A stretch of 64,000 bases of DNA, taken from assembly GCA_026645935.1 (NCBI GenBank), contig JAPKMP010000003.1, positions 62,001 to 126,000 of the forward strand, read 5' to 3'. The notes under the pieces are model-generated. The model did not search any database and was not told where the DNA came from. It worked only from the letters and a program-made list of their open reading frames with translations. This document shows positions 32,734 to 40,826 of the stretch, piece by piece. Positions within the stretch are counted from its first letter, which is position 1. Each line of letters opens with the position of its first letter. Both the position numbers and the translations under genes were made by a program. This DNA is from Candidatus Villigracilaceae bacterium (GTDB lineage Bacteria; Chloroflexota; Anaerolineae; Anaerolineales; Villigracilaceae).

Positions 32734-33432
32734 CTACCAAATCCCCGGGAACAAACGGTACTTTGTTCTCCGCGCGTACTCTTTGTAGCCGGGGAGTTCG
32801 GCTTGCAGGGTTTTATCTTCCAGCGATGTCCTGACCACGAGAACGAAGACCAGCAAGACCGCAGGGATGAGCGCCCAAAGAGAGTCGAGCAGAAAGGGCA
32901 TGGCGAGATACGTCCATAATGCGCCGCCATAGCCCGGGTGGCGGATGAAGCGGTAGGGTCCCGTTGTAATGACATGATGTCCGCGGTCGGTTTGAATGCG
33001 GACAACGCCGGAGAAGAAGCGGTTCTCGATCAATGCCCATGAGCCGAAGATAAAGCCAAGCAGGATCAGGATCAATGATGCGATTTTGACGGGCGGAGAA
33101 AAAGCGGTAGTCCAGCCGAAAAGTTTATCGAACCCAGCTACGACAAGGATTGCGATGGAGCCGAAGGCCAGCATGGGGGCAAGGATTTTGTCCCAGGGCT
33201 TTGCATCCTTCATTTCGATGGAACGCGAGCGTTCCGCCAGAATATCGGGGTGTCGTCTTGCCGCCAGTGCGCGGCTGAGGATGAATCCAAAGATGCTGAT
33301 GATCGCGTATGTCCACGCCTCCAGCCAGTCCCATACGCCGGATATGATCATTGGCAGGAATGGGATGACAAATACCACAATGACCATCAAAAGGATCGAG
33401 CGCAGGGTGAACGTTCGCTTAGTTTCAGTCAT
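32734..33432 (-). CDS. Isoprenylcysteine methyltransferase-like membrane protein
   Basis: A 232 aa integral membrane protein of the ICMT/PEMT (phospholipid methyltransferase) family. About five helices precede the SAM-binding C-terminal part, in which GHHVITTGPYRFIRHPGYGGALW is the conserved motif. PGYKEYARRTKYRLFPGIW ends the protein as in other members. The start at 33432 has a GGAGGGC site and is preferred over 33477. The methyl acceptor is unknown. It is divergent from nfeD with 47 bp between starts. Confidence 0.85.
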   Translation of the reverse strand: MTETKRTFTLRSILLMVIVVFVIPFLPMIISGVWDWLEAWTYAIISIFGFILSRALAARRHPDILAERSRSIEMKDAKPWDKILAPMLAFGSIAILVVAGFDKLFGWTTAFSPPVKIASLILILLGFIFGSWALIENRFFSGVVRIQTDRGHHVITTGPYRFIRHPGYGGALWTYLAMPFLLDSLWALIPAVLLVFVLVVRTSLEDKTLQAELPGYKEYARRTKYRLFPGIW

Positions 33433-33479
33433 GATGCCCTCCACAACCAGTATAATGGTTTCAGGAATTAGAAACAACC

Positions 33480-34781
33480 ATGAAAACCAGAAGCATACTT
33501 CTTCTTATCATCCTTATGGCGTTTGCTCAAACCGTCCTTGCGCAGGCGAACAACCCTGTTGCAGTAGTCCTGACCGCAGACGGTCCCATCATGCCGCCCA
33601 TGCTGGAGTACATCAAACGCGGCATCGAAACAGCAGACCAGCGGGATGCGGAAATGCTTGTCATCCAACTCAATACACCGGGCGGCAGCGTGGATACCAT
33701 GCTGGAGATCATCGCAGCGATCCGCGACAGCAACGTGCCGGTGGTGGTGTATGTTGCCCCGCGGAACGCCATCGCCGGGAGCGCGGGCGCGATGATCACG
33801 ATGGCGGGTCACGCCTCCGCCATGGCACCCGAGTCATCCATCGGCGCATCCAGTCCAATCACAAGTTCCGGCGAAGACCTTAACAGCACTGCGGATGCAA
33901 AAGCGAAGGAAATCGTCAAAGCCTCGATCCGCCCGTTTGTGACTCCGCGCGGAGAAAAGGCGTTGGAACTCGCCGAAGCGATGATCGATGAAGCCAAAGC
34001 CGTCACCGCCGATGAAGCGCTGGAGGCGGGTCTCATCGATTTCATTGCCGACGACCTCGACGACCTTCTGGAAGGCTTGAATGGTCTCACGGTCGCGATG
34101 AAAAACGGCCCGCGCACGCTTGAAACAACCGGCATCGAAGTCCAACCGCTGGACATCAGTTTCATCGAACAGCTCCTGCTCCTGCTTACGGACCCGAACA
34201 TCGCATTCTTATTACTCGCCATTGGCGTGCAGGCGATCCTTATTGAACTTTCCAGCCCCGGCGGCTGGGTGGCTGGATTCATCGGCGCGGTCTGCATCAC
34301 ACTTGCGATCTATGGGTTAGGCGTATTGCCCGTCAATTGGTTCGGCGTCATCTTTCTCATCATCGCATTCGTCTTATTCGTGCTCGATATCAAGGCGCCC
34401 ACGCACGGCGCATTGACAACGGCGGGGGTCGCGTCCTTTATCGTCGGCGCGCTGGTCCTGTTCAACTCGCCGGGCACGCCGGAATTCCAACGCGTGTCGG
34501 TTCCTCTCGTGATCGGAACAGGCATCTTCCTCGGCCTGATCTTTTTCGCCATCATGATGATCGCCTTGCGGTCGTTGCATAAACCAATATCCATGGGGGC
34601 GGAATCCTATGTCGGGAAAACAGGATCAGCCAAAACGTTCGACGGCGAGGCGGGGCAGGTCCAGTTGGAATCTGAACTCTGGAGCGCGGAAAAATCCCCC
34701 GAGTCCGGTGAGATTCGTAAGGGTGATAAAATCGAGGTCGTCGAAGTACGTGGTTTGAGATTGATCGTAAAGAAAAAATAA
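33480..34781 (+). CDS. NfeD-family membrane protease-like protein
   Basis: A 433 aa full-length NfeD (1b type). After a signal peptide (LLLIILMAFAQTVLAQ) comes a ClpP-like serine protease domain. IQLNTPGGSVDTMLEII supplies the oxyanion region, AGSAGAMITMAGH the nucleophile Ser and the later ARGEKAL/LELAEAMI-type region the Lys. Four membrane helices (residues about 235-375) and a C-terminal OB-fold domain follow (VGKTGSAKTFDGEAGQV ... GDKIEVVEVRG). The partner stomatin/flotillin gene usually next to nfeD is absent; lipA follows instead. A TATAAT box lies at about 33450. Confidence 0.88.
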   Translation: MKTRSILLLIILMAFAQTVLAQANNPVAVVLTADGPIMPPMLEYIKRGIETADQRDAEMLVIQLNTPGGSVDTMLEIIAAIRDSNVPVVVYVAPRNAIAGSAGAMITMAGHASAMAPESSIGASSPITSSGEDLNSTADAKAKEIVKASIRPFVTPRGEKALELAEAMIDEAKAVTADEALEAGLIDFIADDLDDLLEGLNGLTVAMKNGPRTLETTGIEVQPLDISFIEQLLLLLTDPNIAFLLLAIGVQAILIELSSPGGWVAGFIGAVCITLAIYGLGVLPVNWFGVIFLIIAFVLFVLDIKAPTHGALTTAGVASFIVGALVLFNSPGTPEFQRVSVPLVIGTGIFLGLIFFAIMMIALRSLHKPISMGAESYVGKTGSAKTFDGEAGQVQLESELWSAEKSPESGEIRKGDKIEVVEVRGLRLIVKKK

Positions 34782-34791
34782 TTTTCATGTC

Positions 34792-34866
34792 ATTGCGAGG
34801 CGCAGCCGAAGCAATCTTCAAATTCTTTGATGAGATTGTTTCGACACCCTGCTCCTCGCAATGACA
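34792..34866. repeat. MITE-like repeat, GTCATTGCGAGG family, before lipA
   Basis: The element runs from GTCATTGCGAGGCGC to CTCCTCGCAATGAC. The terminal inverted repeats match those of the copy in the pst operon. It separates nfeD from lipA and ends 19 bp before the lipA start. Confidence 0.8.
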
Positions 34867-34885
34867 TACGCTTCAAAAGGACCTT

Positions 34886-35842
34886 ATGCCTGTCACACCC
34901 ACCCGAGACCGAGTCTCCCCGCAAACGGATTCGCGCCCCCTCCGCCGCCCCGAATGGATCAAAGTCCGCGCGCCTTCGGGCGAGACCTACGAATGGCTGC
35001 ACGGCTTGATGCGCAAAAAAGAATTGCACACCGTCTGCGAAGAAGCCATGTGCCCGAACCTCGGCGAATGCTGGGGCAGCGGCACCGCGACATTTTTGAT
35101 GCTCGGCGATGTTTGCACACGCACCTGCGGATTCTGCGACATCAAACACGGCAAGCCCGCCTTATTGGATTGGAACGAAGCCGAGCGTGTGGCGCAAGCT
35201 GTCAAAGCCATGGAGTTGAAACACGCCGTCATTACATCTGTGAATCGCGACGAACGAAGGGACGGCGGCGCCCCCATTTTCGCGATGGTGATTCGGAGAA
35301 TCAGGGAATTATTACCGGGATGTTCCATCGAAGTCCTGATACCCGATTTCAAAGGCAGCATCGAAGCCTTGAAGATCGTCATGGATGCGCGCCCCGAAAT
35401 TTTGAACCACAACGTCGAGACCGTGCCGCGTTTGTTCAAGCAGGTCCAGCCGCAGGATAATTACGAATGGGCGGCGGCGACTTTATCCAACGCAAAGAAA
35501 CTTGACCCCGACGTTTTGACCAAGAGCGGGATCATGCTTGGGCTTGGCGAAACGATGGACGAGGTCAAGGAAGTGATGCGCGACCAGCGCAGTTGGGGCG
35601 TGGACATCCTGACCATCGGTCAATATCTCCAGCCGAGCAAAAAGCACATGCTCATGGATCGTTACTACACCATGGAAGAGTTCGCCGAACTGCGCGAGTA
35701 CGGTTATTCAATTGGTTTCAAATGGGTGGAATCTAATCCGCTCGTTCGGTCTTCTTATCACGCTGCGGAGCAGGTGCGCGCGTTGAGTGTGGTGCATCGG
35801 AAGTTGTATGGGGAGAAATTACAAGTGTTCAGTAATCAGTGA
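34886..35842 (+). CDS. lipA: Lipoyl synthase
   Basis: LipA inserts two sulfur atoms into octanoyl groups on lipoyl domains. The auxiliary 4Fe-4S cluster motif [12 protein letters not shown] and the radical SAM motif CTRTCGFC are both present. The C-terminal RSSYHAAEQ carries the serine that ligates the auxiliary cluster (RSSY). The length of 318 aa is normal. The start follows AAAAGGACC. No lipB or lipoyl-bearing subunit genes adjoin it. Confidence 0.95.
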   Translation: MPVTPTRDRVSPQTDSRPLRRPEWIKVRAPSGETYEWLHGLMRKKELHTVCEEAMCPNLGECWGSGTATFLMLGDVCTRTCGFCDIKHGKPALLDWNEAERVAQAVKAMELKHAVITSVNRDERRDGGAPIFAMVIRRIRELLPGCSIEVLIPDFKGSIEALKIVMDARPEILNHNVETVPRLFKQVQPQDNYEWAAATLSNAKKLDPDVLTKSGIMLGLGETMDEVKEVMRDQRSWGVDILTIGQYLQPSKKHMLMDRYYTMEEFAELREYGYSIGFKWVESNPLVRSSYHAAEQVRALSVVHRKLYGEKLQVFSNQ

Positions 35843-35849
35843 TCAGTGG

Positions 35850-35882
35850 CTCCCGTCGGCGTAAGGCCAGCGGGAGTTTTTT
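35850..35882 (+). terminator. Rho-independent terminator of lipA
   Basis: A stem CTCCCG.../...CGGGAG with an additional inner GGC/GCC-type pairing is followed by six T, 8 bp after the lipA stop. Confidence 0.85.
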
Positions 35883-35997
35883 ATACGTCATGGTCATGTG
35901 CATTCTTTGGGCATATAATTTCTCAGTCGGCAATTATCCGGAATGATTTTGAAAGAAGTAGCATCGATATTGGCAGGCATCCTTACAAGAGAATTTT

Positions 35998-36528
35998 ATG
36001 GATGAAAAACAACGCGAGGCAATCCTTGATTTTGCGGGTACACATAATCTCAGCGACTTAAACGAAGCGCTCGGTTTTGATATACAAAGAGAGCCGAACT
36101 CAGTATTGTCGCTGCTGGAAGATGCTGCCGGTTCTGAAAATCCCGATGATATCGAATGCGCATTGATCGTCCTTTCTGCGGCGGGAATTTTCGCGGATGC
36201 CGCGCTCCTTCTGATCGCGTTATTGGAGTTGCCCTGGCATCGAAAGCATGAAGATGTTGCCCATGCTTTGCAAATTTTAAAAGACCCCAGAGCCATTGAT
36301 GCACTTTATCAAGGAGCGCTTTCAAAACATGACTATCTTGCTTATGATGAGTCTCATGGACTGGCAAGAAAATGCACCTGGGCTTTGGCAGATATTGGCA
36401 CACCAGAAGCGTTCGAGAAACTGCAACTGCTCGCCAAGTGCGGCAATCCGATGATCGAAGGCCACGCTCAACAACGAATCGACGCGTGGCAGAAAGAAAC
36501 GACAAGGAAAGGGATCAAAGGGTCATAA
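35998..36528 (+). CDS. HEAT-repeat-like protein of unknown function
   Basis: A 176 aa soluble protein, mostly helical, with HEAT-like units such as ALQILKDPRAIDALYQGAL and CTWALADIGTPEAFEKLQLLA. This suggests a protein-binding scaffold. A -10-like CATATAATT lies at about 35913, and GAG precedes the start weakly. It is the first of three closely packed genes ending with a NADAR-family protein, with 6 bp to the next. Function is unknown. Confidence 0.7.
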   Translation: MDEKQREAILDFAGTHNLSDLNEALGFDIQREPNSVLSLLEDAAGSENPDDIECALIVLSAAGIFADAALLLIALLELPWHRKHEDVAHALQILKDPRAIDALYQGALSKHDYLAYDESHGLARKCTWALADIGTPEAFEKLQLLAKCGNPMIEGHAQQRIDAWQKETTRKGIKGS

Positions 36529-36534
36529 TTCCAC

Positions 36535-36831
36535 ATGGCGCTGACTCTCCACCTGAAGCAGGGCGATATTGTGCTTGGCACTCTCAAAGAGACAGACAAC
36601 GACTTTCCCTGGCGTTACTGCACCTTCACGCCAACGGATGCGTTCCAAAGCGTCAAGCCGCTCTTCGACCGCGAACTGGAACTGCTGGAAGCCGAAGATT
36701 GGGAACAGTTTGATAAAGCCTATCAACAAATCGAAGCGCTGGGTTTGCGTCTGGTTGACCCGTTGAGCGGAGATGAAATCAGGGAGTTCCTGCTGCACAT
36801 CGAAGGCGATTCGGCATCGTTTCGATATTGA
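36535..36831 (+). CDS. Conserved small protein of unknown function
   Basis: A 98 aa acidic protein. The pattern GTLKETDNDFPWRYCTFTP, with a helical middle and the ending FLLHIEGDSASFRY, looks like a conserved bacterial family that I remember only as unnamed. No catalytic motif is evident. It sits between the HEAT-like gene and the NADAR gene and is probably co-transcribed with both. Its stop overlaps the region just upstream of the NADAR start. Confidence 0.65.
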   Translation: MALTLHLKQGDIVLGTLKETDNDFPWRYCTFTPTDAFQSVKPLFDRELELLEAEDWEQFDKAYQQIEALGLRLVDPLSGDEIREFLLHIEGDSASFRY

Positions 36832-36869
36832 CAATCAACACCTCCAGGCACGCGGCTCCTACCGTCGAA

Positions 36870-37304
36870 ATGGCCATCTATTTCTACTCAACAAAAGATC
36901 AATATGGAGCATTCTCCAACTTCTCCCGGCATCCATTCGAACTGGATGGCTTGATCTGGCCCACCAGCGAACATTATTTTCAAGCGCAAAAGTTCGAAGA
37001 CGATGAGTATCGCGGGAAAATAAGATCAACGCCTTCGCCAATGATCGCCGCGCGTCTCGGTCGCAGCCGCAAGGTGCCAATCCGTTCTGATTGGGAGGAA
37101 AGGAAAGATGAATTCATGTATCGCGCGGTGCTGGCCAAGTTCCAGGCGCATTCTGATTTGAAGCAGCTACTCTTATCAACCGGACAAGAGGAGATCATCG
37201 AGAAAACGACCAGGGATTATTACTGGGGATGCGGCGCCAATGGGACTGGCAAAAATATGCTGGGTAGAATTTTGATGCAGGTTCGAGAAGAGCTGCGAAG
37301 TTGA
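36870..37304 (+). CDS. NADAR-family protein (YbiA-like N-glycosidase)
   Basis: A 144 aa protein from the ATG at 36870. The TTG at 36828 in the track adds a poor N-terminus. MAIYFYSTKDQYGAFSNFS, WPTSEHYFQAQKF and the C-terminal DYYWGCGANGTGKNMLGRILM are the family signatures. NADAR proteins hydrolyse N-glycosidic bonds, with riboflavin-pathway intermediates and ADP-ribosyl-guanine adducts as reported substrates, and some act in NAD-ADP-ribose metabolism or phage defence. No riboflavin gene is nearby, so the substrate is open. Confidence 0.88.
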   Translation: MAIYFYSTKDQYGAFSNFSRHPFELDGLIWPTSEHYFQAQKFEDDEYRGKIRSTPSPMIAARLGRSRKVPIRSDWEERKDEFMYRAVLAKFQAHSDLKQLLLSTGQEEIIEKTTRDYYWGCGANGTGKNMLGRILMQVREELRS

Positions 37305-37430
37305 GTGTGGTGCCCGGAAATTGTATTGAAGCCCGGTGAATAGTGAGCAGTGGTTAGATGGTAGAATACCCGCCTTAACTGACAAGCGGCATGGATTTCC
37401 TTATCCAAGAGGCAAGAATGTTTCCGCATC

Positions 37431-37608
37431 CCCCTGCTCTCCCGCCTGACACCGCGAGCCTCCATCAACCCCGGCCTTGATTTCGCTCATATCACGCGGG
37501 ACGCCGACACGGTCCGTGAATATACCAGTGACCCTCTCTTTCAATCCATAACCACCCCGTGCCCAAGTCTTTGCAGATATCGTGCAATGGCTGGAGCGGC
37601 ATAGCTAA
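37431..37608 (+). pseudogene. Remnant of a lysophospholipase/monoacylglycerol lipase gene
   Basis: The first part (37431 to about 37545) encodes PGLDFAHITRDADTVREYTSDPLF, matching the lid region of alpha/beta-hydrolase lysophospholipases. After a deletion and frame change, 37570-37608 encodes FADIVQWLERHS and a stop, matching the C-terminal helix of the same proteins. The catalytic Ser, Asp and His segments are missing, so the gene is non-functional. The remaining sequence from 37305 to 37430 shows no gene. Confidence 0.65.
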
Positions 37609-37640
37609 TCTTCGCCTACGAAAAAAAGCATTTTCCCAGC

Positions 37641-38441
37641 ATGTCAACTGACGAACTCTCCATCCAATTCCCAACCTTTCAGCGCGAACTCAAGTCCTTC
37701 CTCCTGCGCCTCACCGCCAGCGTACAGGATGCGGAGGATATCGTTCAAGAAACGTATCTCAAGGCGCAATCGAAGATCGATTCGTTTCGCGGCGACTCGT
37801 CATTGAAGACGTGGGTATTCAGCATTGCTTCCAACCTCGCCAAAGATCTGCTTCGGTCACAGAAACGCTGGCCTGAGACCGTCACGGATATCTGCAGAGA
37901 AGAGACTCTGCAAAACAAAGGATTCCTACAGGAAGCCATGCACATCCGGCAGACTTCGCCACAGGGGAATTTCGAGATCCGGGAACACATTGCCTTTTGT
38001 TTTACCTGCATTGCCAAATCGCTTCCGCTGGAGGGGCACCTCGTCATCCTGTTGAAGGAGGTGTACGACTTCAAGGTCAAAGAGATTGCGCAGATCCTGC
38101 AGCTCTCCGAGGCGATGGTGAAATATCACCTGCACGTCAGCCGCAAGAAGATGATGGACATATTCGACCAGCGCTGTTCTCTCATCAACAAGCAGGGCAT
38201 CTGTCACCAATGCACCGAGTTGAACGGCATCTTCAACCCGAAGCAAGAGGCGCAGGAGGAACTGGTCAAGATCGAGATGGCGCGTGAAGCGGATCGTAGA
38301 AACCGGGACGATTTGTTCGATCTGCGGATGAATATCCTGCAGGAACTCGATCCGTTCGAGTCGGGGGCGGCGAAATTGCAGCTTCATCACCTCGAACACA
38401 ACCGCCAGGTGATGGAAAAATACCTCCAAAATATCGATTAA
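37641..38441 (+). CDS. ECF sigma factor with cysteine-bearing C-terminal extension
   Basis: A 266 aa extracytoplasmic-function sigma factor. Region 2 is visible as LLRLTASVQDAEDIVQETYLKAQSKI with SSLKTWVFSIASNLAKDLLRS, and region 4 as LVILLKEVYDFKVKEIAQILQLSEAMVKYHLHVSRKKM. It is longer than usual. After region 4 (about residue 180) an extra segment has RCSLINKQGICHQCTELNG, with three cysteines fit for zinc or redox sensing, then an acidic helical tail. No anti-sigma gene adjoins it. The following SRPBCC and unknown genes are likely partners or targets. Confidence 0.82.
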   Translation: MSTDELSIQFPTFQRELKSFLLRLTASVQDAEDIVQETYLKAQSKIDSFRGDSSLKTWVFSIASNLAKDLLRSQKRWPETVTDICREETLQNKGFLQEAMHIRQTSPQGNFEIREHIAFCFTCIAKSLPLEGHLVILLKEVYDFKVKEIAQILQLSEAMVKYHLHVSRKKMMDIFDQRCSLINKQGICHQCTELNGIFNPKQEAQEELVKIEMAREADRRNRDDLFDLRMNILQELDPFESGAAKLQLHHLEHNRQVMEKYLQNID

Positions 38442-38491
38442 TTTCCTATCGTTTTTCGACCTCCAGTCGTCCAAATAGAAAGGAGATCGAA

Positions 38492-38944
38492 ATGGAACAA
38501 AAAGCGAAAACTATTGGAAAAACCTTCAGCCGGGAGACGTCGGTTCACGCCTCGATTGCGGCTGATCCCGCCATCGTTTGGGCGCTCCTCACCCACGCCG
38601 CGGACTACCCGCGCTGGAATTCGACCGTCACATCGATCCAAGGCGAAATCAAGGCAGGTGGGGCTATCGAACTCAAATCCACGTTGGATGCGAAGCGGAC
38701 GTTCAAATTGAAGGTCAAGGAATTCGTGCCGGAGAAACGACTCGTATGGGGCGACGCGATGGGAAGCCGCGTGTACAGCCTGGAAAAATCGGGGGGCGGC
38801 ACACAATTTTCAATGTCGGAACGAATCGGCGGTCCGTTGTTCCCGCTGTTCGCCGGGATGATCCCCTCCTTCGATGAATCCTTCGACAAGTTCACGGCGG
38901 ACCTGAAAAAGGAAGCAGAGACGATCCAAAAATCGAAAAAGTAA
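38492..38944 (+). CDS. SRPBCC-fold protein
   Basis: A 150 aa START/polyketide-cyclase-like protein. The pattern VHASIAADPAIVWALLTHAADYPRWNSTV with a central KEFVPEKRLVWGD and a C-terminal helix is that of the SRPBCC superfamily, which binds hydrophobic ligands. It has a strong AAAGGAG site and starts 50 bp after the sigma factor. The ligand is unknown. Confidence 0.8.
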   Translation: MEQKAKTIGKTFSRETSVHASIAADPAIVWALLTHAADYPRWNSTVTSIQGEIKAGGAIELKSTLDAKRTFKLKVKEFVPEKRLVWGDAMGSRVYSLEKSGGGTQFSMSERIGGPLFPLFAGMIPSFDESFDKFTADLKKEAETIQKSKK

Positions 38945-38955
38945 GGAGACTCGAC

Positions 38956-39357
38956 ATGGAAAAGAGAACCAAAGACAAACCCTGGAAGTTGAAGACCCCG
39001 CCGCTCACGTCGGATTACACCATGCATGTTGAAACAAAGGATGGAAAGGAGATCCTCGTCTGCACGGTGGGCACAACGGTCTTGCACTATGATTATCGCT
39101 CCATCGAAGACCTGCACGAGATGCTGAAAAAACACGGCGATTGGATGGAACTCGGAAGCAAGGACGAGAAACAGGAAGCCGTGCCCGGCACCGTCGAACA
39201 CTGGGCGCGTTCGCCGAAGAACCCCATCGGCGGTTGGTATGGACTCAAGAAAGGCTTCCGCGGCCGCTTTGCAATGTATATCCCGCCGCTGATGGAGGCA
39301 CTGGGTCTCGCGGACGTGGAGCACAACCCGCGTAATAATCGAATGAGAGCGAAATAG
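38956..39357 (+). CDS. Conserved protein of unknown function
   Basis: A 133 aa basic, soluble protein. The first half is a small beta-rich unit (DYTMHVETKDGKEILVCTVGTTVLHYDY). The second half contains WARSPKNPIGGWYGLKKGFRGRFAMY, which looks conserved. It starts 11 bp after the SRPBCC gene with an AAGGAG site, so the two are co-expressed. I do not recognise a characterised family. A terminator follows. Confidence 0.7.
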   Translation: MEKRTKDKPWKLKTPPLTSDYTMHVETKDGKEILVCTVGTTVLHYDYRSIEDLHEMLKKHGDWMELGSKDEKQEAVPGTVEHWARSPKNPIGGWYGLKKGFRGRFAMYIPPLMEALGLADVEHNPRNNRMRAK

Positions 39358-39372
39358 ATTCCAATCTGAAAG

Positions 39373-39411
39373 AATCTCCCGTTGATCACAAATCGGCGGG
39401 AGATTTATTTT
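39373..39411 (+). terminator. Terminator of the sigma-factor gene cluster
   Basis: A 9-bp stem AATCTCCCG/CGGGAGATT with a 15-nt loop is followed by TATTTTGT, 15 bp after the preceding stop codon. Confidence 0.75.
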
Positions 39412-39518
39412 GTCAAAAGCCTCCGACTCGCTTATTACAATTTGTGAAAAGGTCGATAACCCAATCAGATCAATGAATAGATTTTACAAATCCATGCCTC
39501 TTTATGCATTAATTCAGA

Positions 39519-39625
39519 TATAATGACGAAGATGCCGCAAAATGCAAGGACAATTTTACAACCCTTACAGGTGGATGGTGCTTCATTTTTTTAAGGGTTG
39601 CGTACTTGTTAACCATGTTAACAAG
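39519..39625 (+). promoter_or_regulatory. phnD promoter and leader with two inverted repeats
   Basis: A TATAAT box is at 39519-39524. Downstream are a 9-bp stem CAACCCTTA/TAAGGGTTG (39559-39600, loop 24 nt) and a perfect palindrome at 39605-39625, arms CTTGTTAAC and GTTAACAAG around CAT. The latter is a strong candidate operator for an unidentified repressor. The segment 39412-39518 shows nothing else. Confidence 0.6.
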
Positions 39626-39689
39626 CGGTATCATCAAGCAGTCGGGGCGAATGCCCCAATTTCCCAATTCATTTCAAGAGGAGAAAAAG

Positions 39690-40742
39690 ATGAATAAACG
39701 TTCCCTGTTCGTCCTGCTGACACTCATCGTGACCGTATCGATGATGCTCAGCGCCTGCGGTTCGGGTGGTGGTCTATTTGCGCCAGAGATCGGCTCGCCT
39801 GAACATCCCATCAAGGTCTTGTTCGTCCCCTCCGTGGATGCGGCTGTGATCGTGACCGGCGGTGAAGTGATGGCGAACGCGTTGAAGGAAGCCACCGGAC
39901 TCAACTTCGAAGTCGTGGTCCCGACCTCCTACGCTGCCACCATCGAAGAGATGTGCGCCTCGCCCACCGATACGATGGGCTTTATTCCCGGTCTCGGTTA
40001 CGCGCTTGCCAGCCAGCTCTGCGGTGTGGATGTCGCCTTCAAAGCCGTCCGCTTTGGTCATTCCGTTTACTGGGCGCAAATCCTCGTCCCGCGCGACAGC
40101 GACATCGATTCCATCGAAGACCTCGACGGCTTGAAATGGGGTTTCGGCGATCCCGGCTCCACGTCTGGATACATGGTTCCCCTTATCATGTTCCAGGAAG
40201 CCGGCATCACCCCTGTGCTGGTTGAAACCGGCGGCAGCCATAACGGCGCCGCGCTTGCGCTCTACAACGGTTCCGTGGATTTCGCCACCACCTTCTACAG
40301 CCCCTATCTGGCTCCCGAAGGCGGCATTGAATGGTCGAGAGAAAATCCCGATATTCCGGATGAATTTGTGGAAAGCTGCGCCCCGAACGCCGATGGATCG
40401 CGCCTCTTCTGCGGACCCAATGCGGATTACCGCGTTCTGGATGCCCGCGCCGGTGTCCGAACTGAAGCCCCCGATATCATCCAGAAGACTCGCATCCTGA
40501 TGATCTCCGGTGATATCCCCAACGACACCCTGTCCTTCGGTCCCGAATTCCCCGCTGATCTGCGCGCCCAAATCGAAGAAGCCTTGCTCGCCTTTGCTGA
40601 AACCGAAGCCTGGAACGAATCGCTTGGCAACCAGGACTTCTACGGTTGGACCGGCATCGACCCCGCTACCGACGCTGAATACGACATCGTCCGTCAGATG
40701 GTGGAAGCGACCGGATTGACCCTTGAAGGTCTTGGTCAATAA
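39690..40742 (+). CDS. phnD: Phosphonate-type ABC transporter binding lipoprotein
   Basis: A 350 aa PhnD-family protein. The start at 39690 follows AGAGGAGAAA and gives MNKRSLFVLLTLIVTVSMML, with the lipobox LSACG. The mature part begins with PIKVLFVPSVDAAVI and includes FGDPGSTSGYMVPL, the anion-binding loop of PhnD/PtxB-type proteins, and GGSHNGAALALYNGSVDFATTF. Substrates could be phosphonate, phosphite or a phosphate ester. No C-P lyase or phosphite dehydrogenase gene is in the window. A terminator-like hairpin separates it from phnC. Confidence 0.88.
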   Translation: MNKRSLFVLLTLIVTVSMMLSACGSGGGLFAPEIGSPEHPIKVLFVPSVDAAVIVTGGEVMANALKEATGLNFEVVVPTSYAATIEEMCASPTDTMGFIPGLGYALASQLCGVDVAFKAVRFGHSVYWAQILVPRDSDIDSIEDLDGLKWGFGDPGSTSGYMVPLIMFQEAGITPVLVETGGSHNGAALALYNGSVDFATTFYSPYLAPEGGIEWSRENPDIPDEFVESCAPNADGSRLFCGPNADYRVLDARAGVRTEAPDIIQKTRILMISGDIPNDTLSFGPEFPADLRAQIEEALLAFAETEAWNESLGNQDFYGWTGIDPATDAEYDIVRQMVEATGLTLEGLGQ

Positions 40743-40758
40743 GCAAGTTTTATTAAAT

Positions 40759-40793
40759 AAATCCCGGACGGGGTCTCCCCGCCCGGGATTTTG
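40759..40793 (+). terminator. Intra-operon terminator between phnD and phnC
   Basis: A long stem AAATCCCGG...CCGGGATTT with inner CGGGG/CCCCG pairing is followed by TTTTGT, 16 bp after the phnD stop. Like the hairpin after aglE, it should raise binding-protein expression over permease expression. Confidence 0.8.
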
Positions 40794-40826
40794 TACTCCG
40801 ACCATATCAACTCGGCGGTGAACACC

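Noticed and set aside
32298-32834. 178-codon ORF crossing pstB into repeat DNA
   Set aside because: Shadow frame of pstB continuing into a dispersed repeat, with no independent start signal.
35846-36061. 71-codon ORF after lipA
   Set aside because: It runs through the lipA terminator hairpin and into the HEAT-like gene in another frame.
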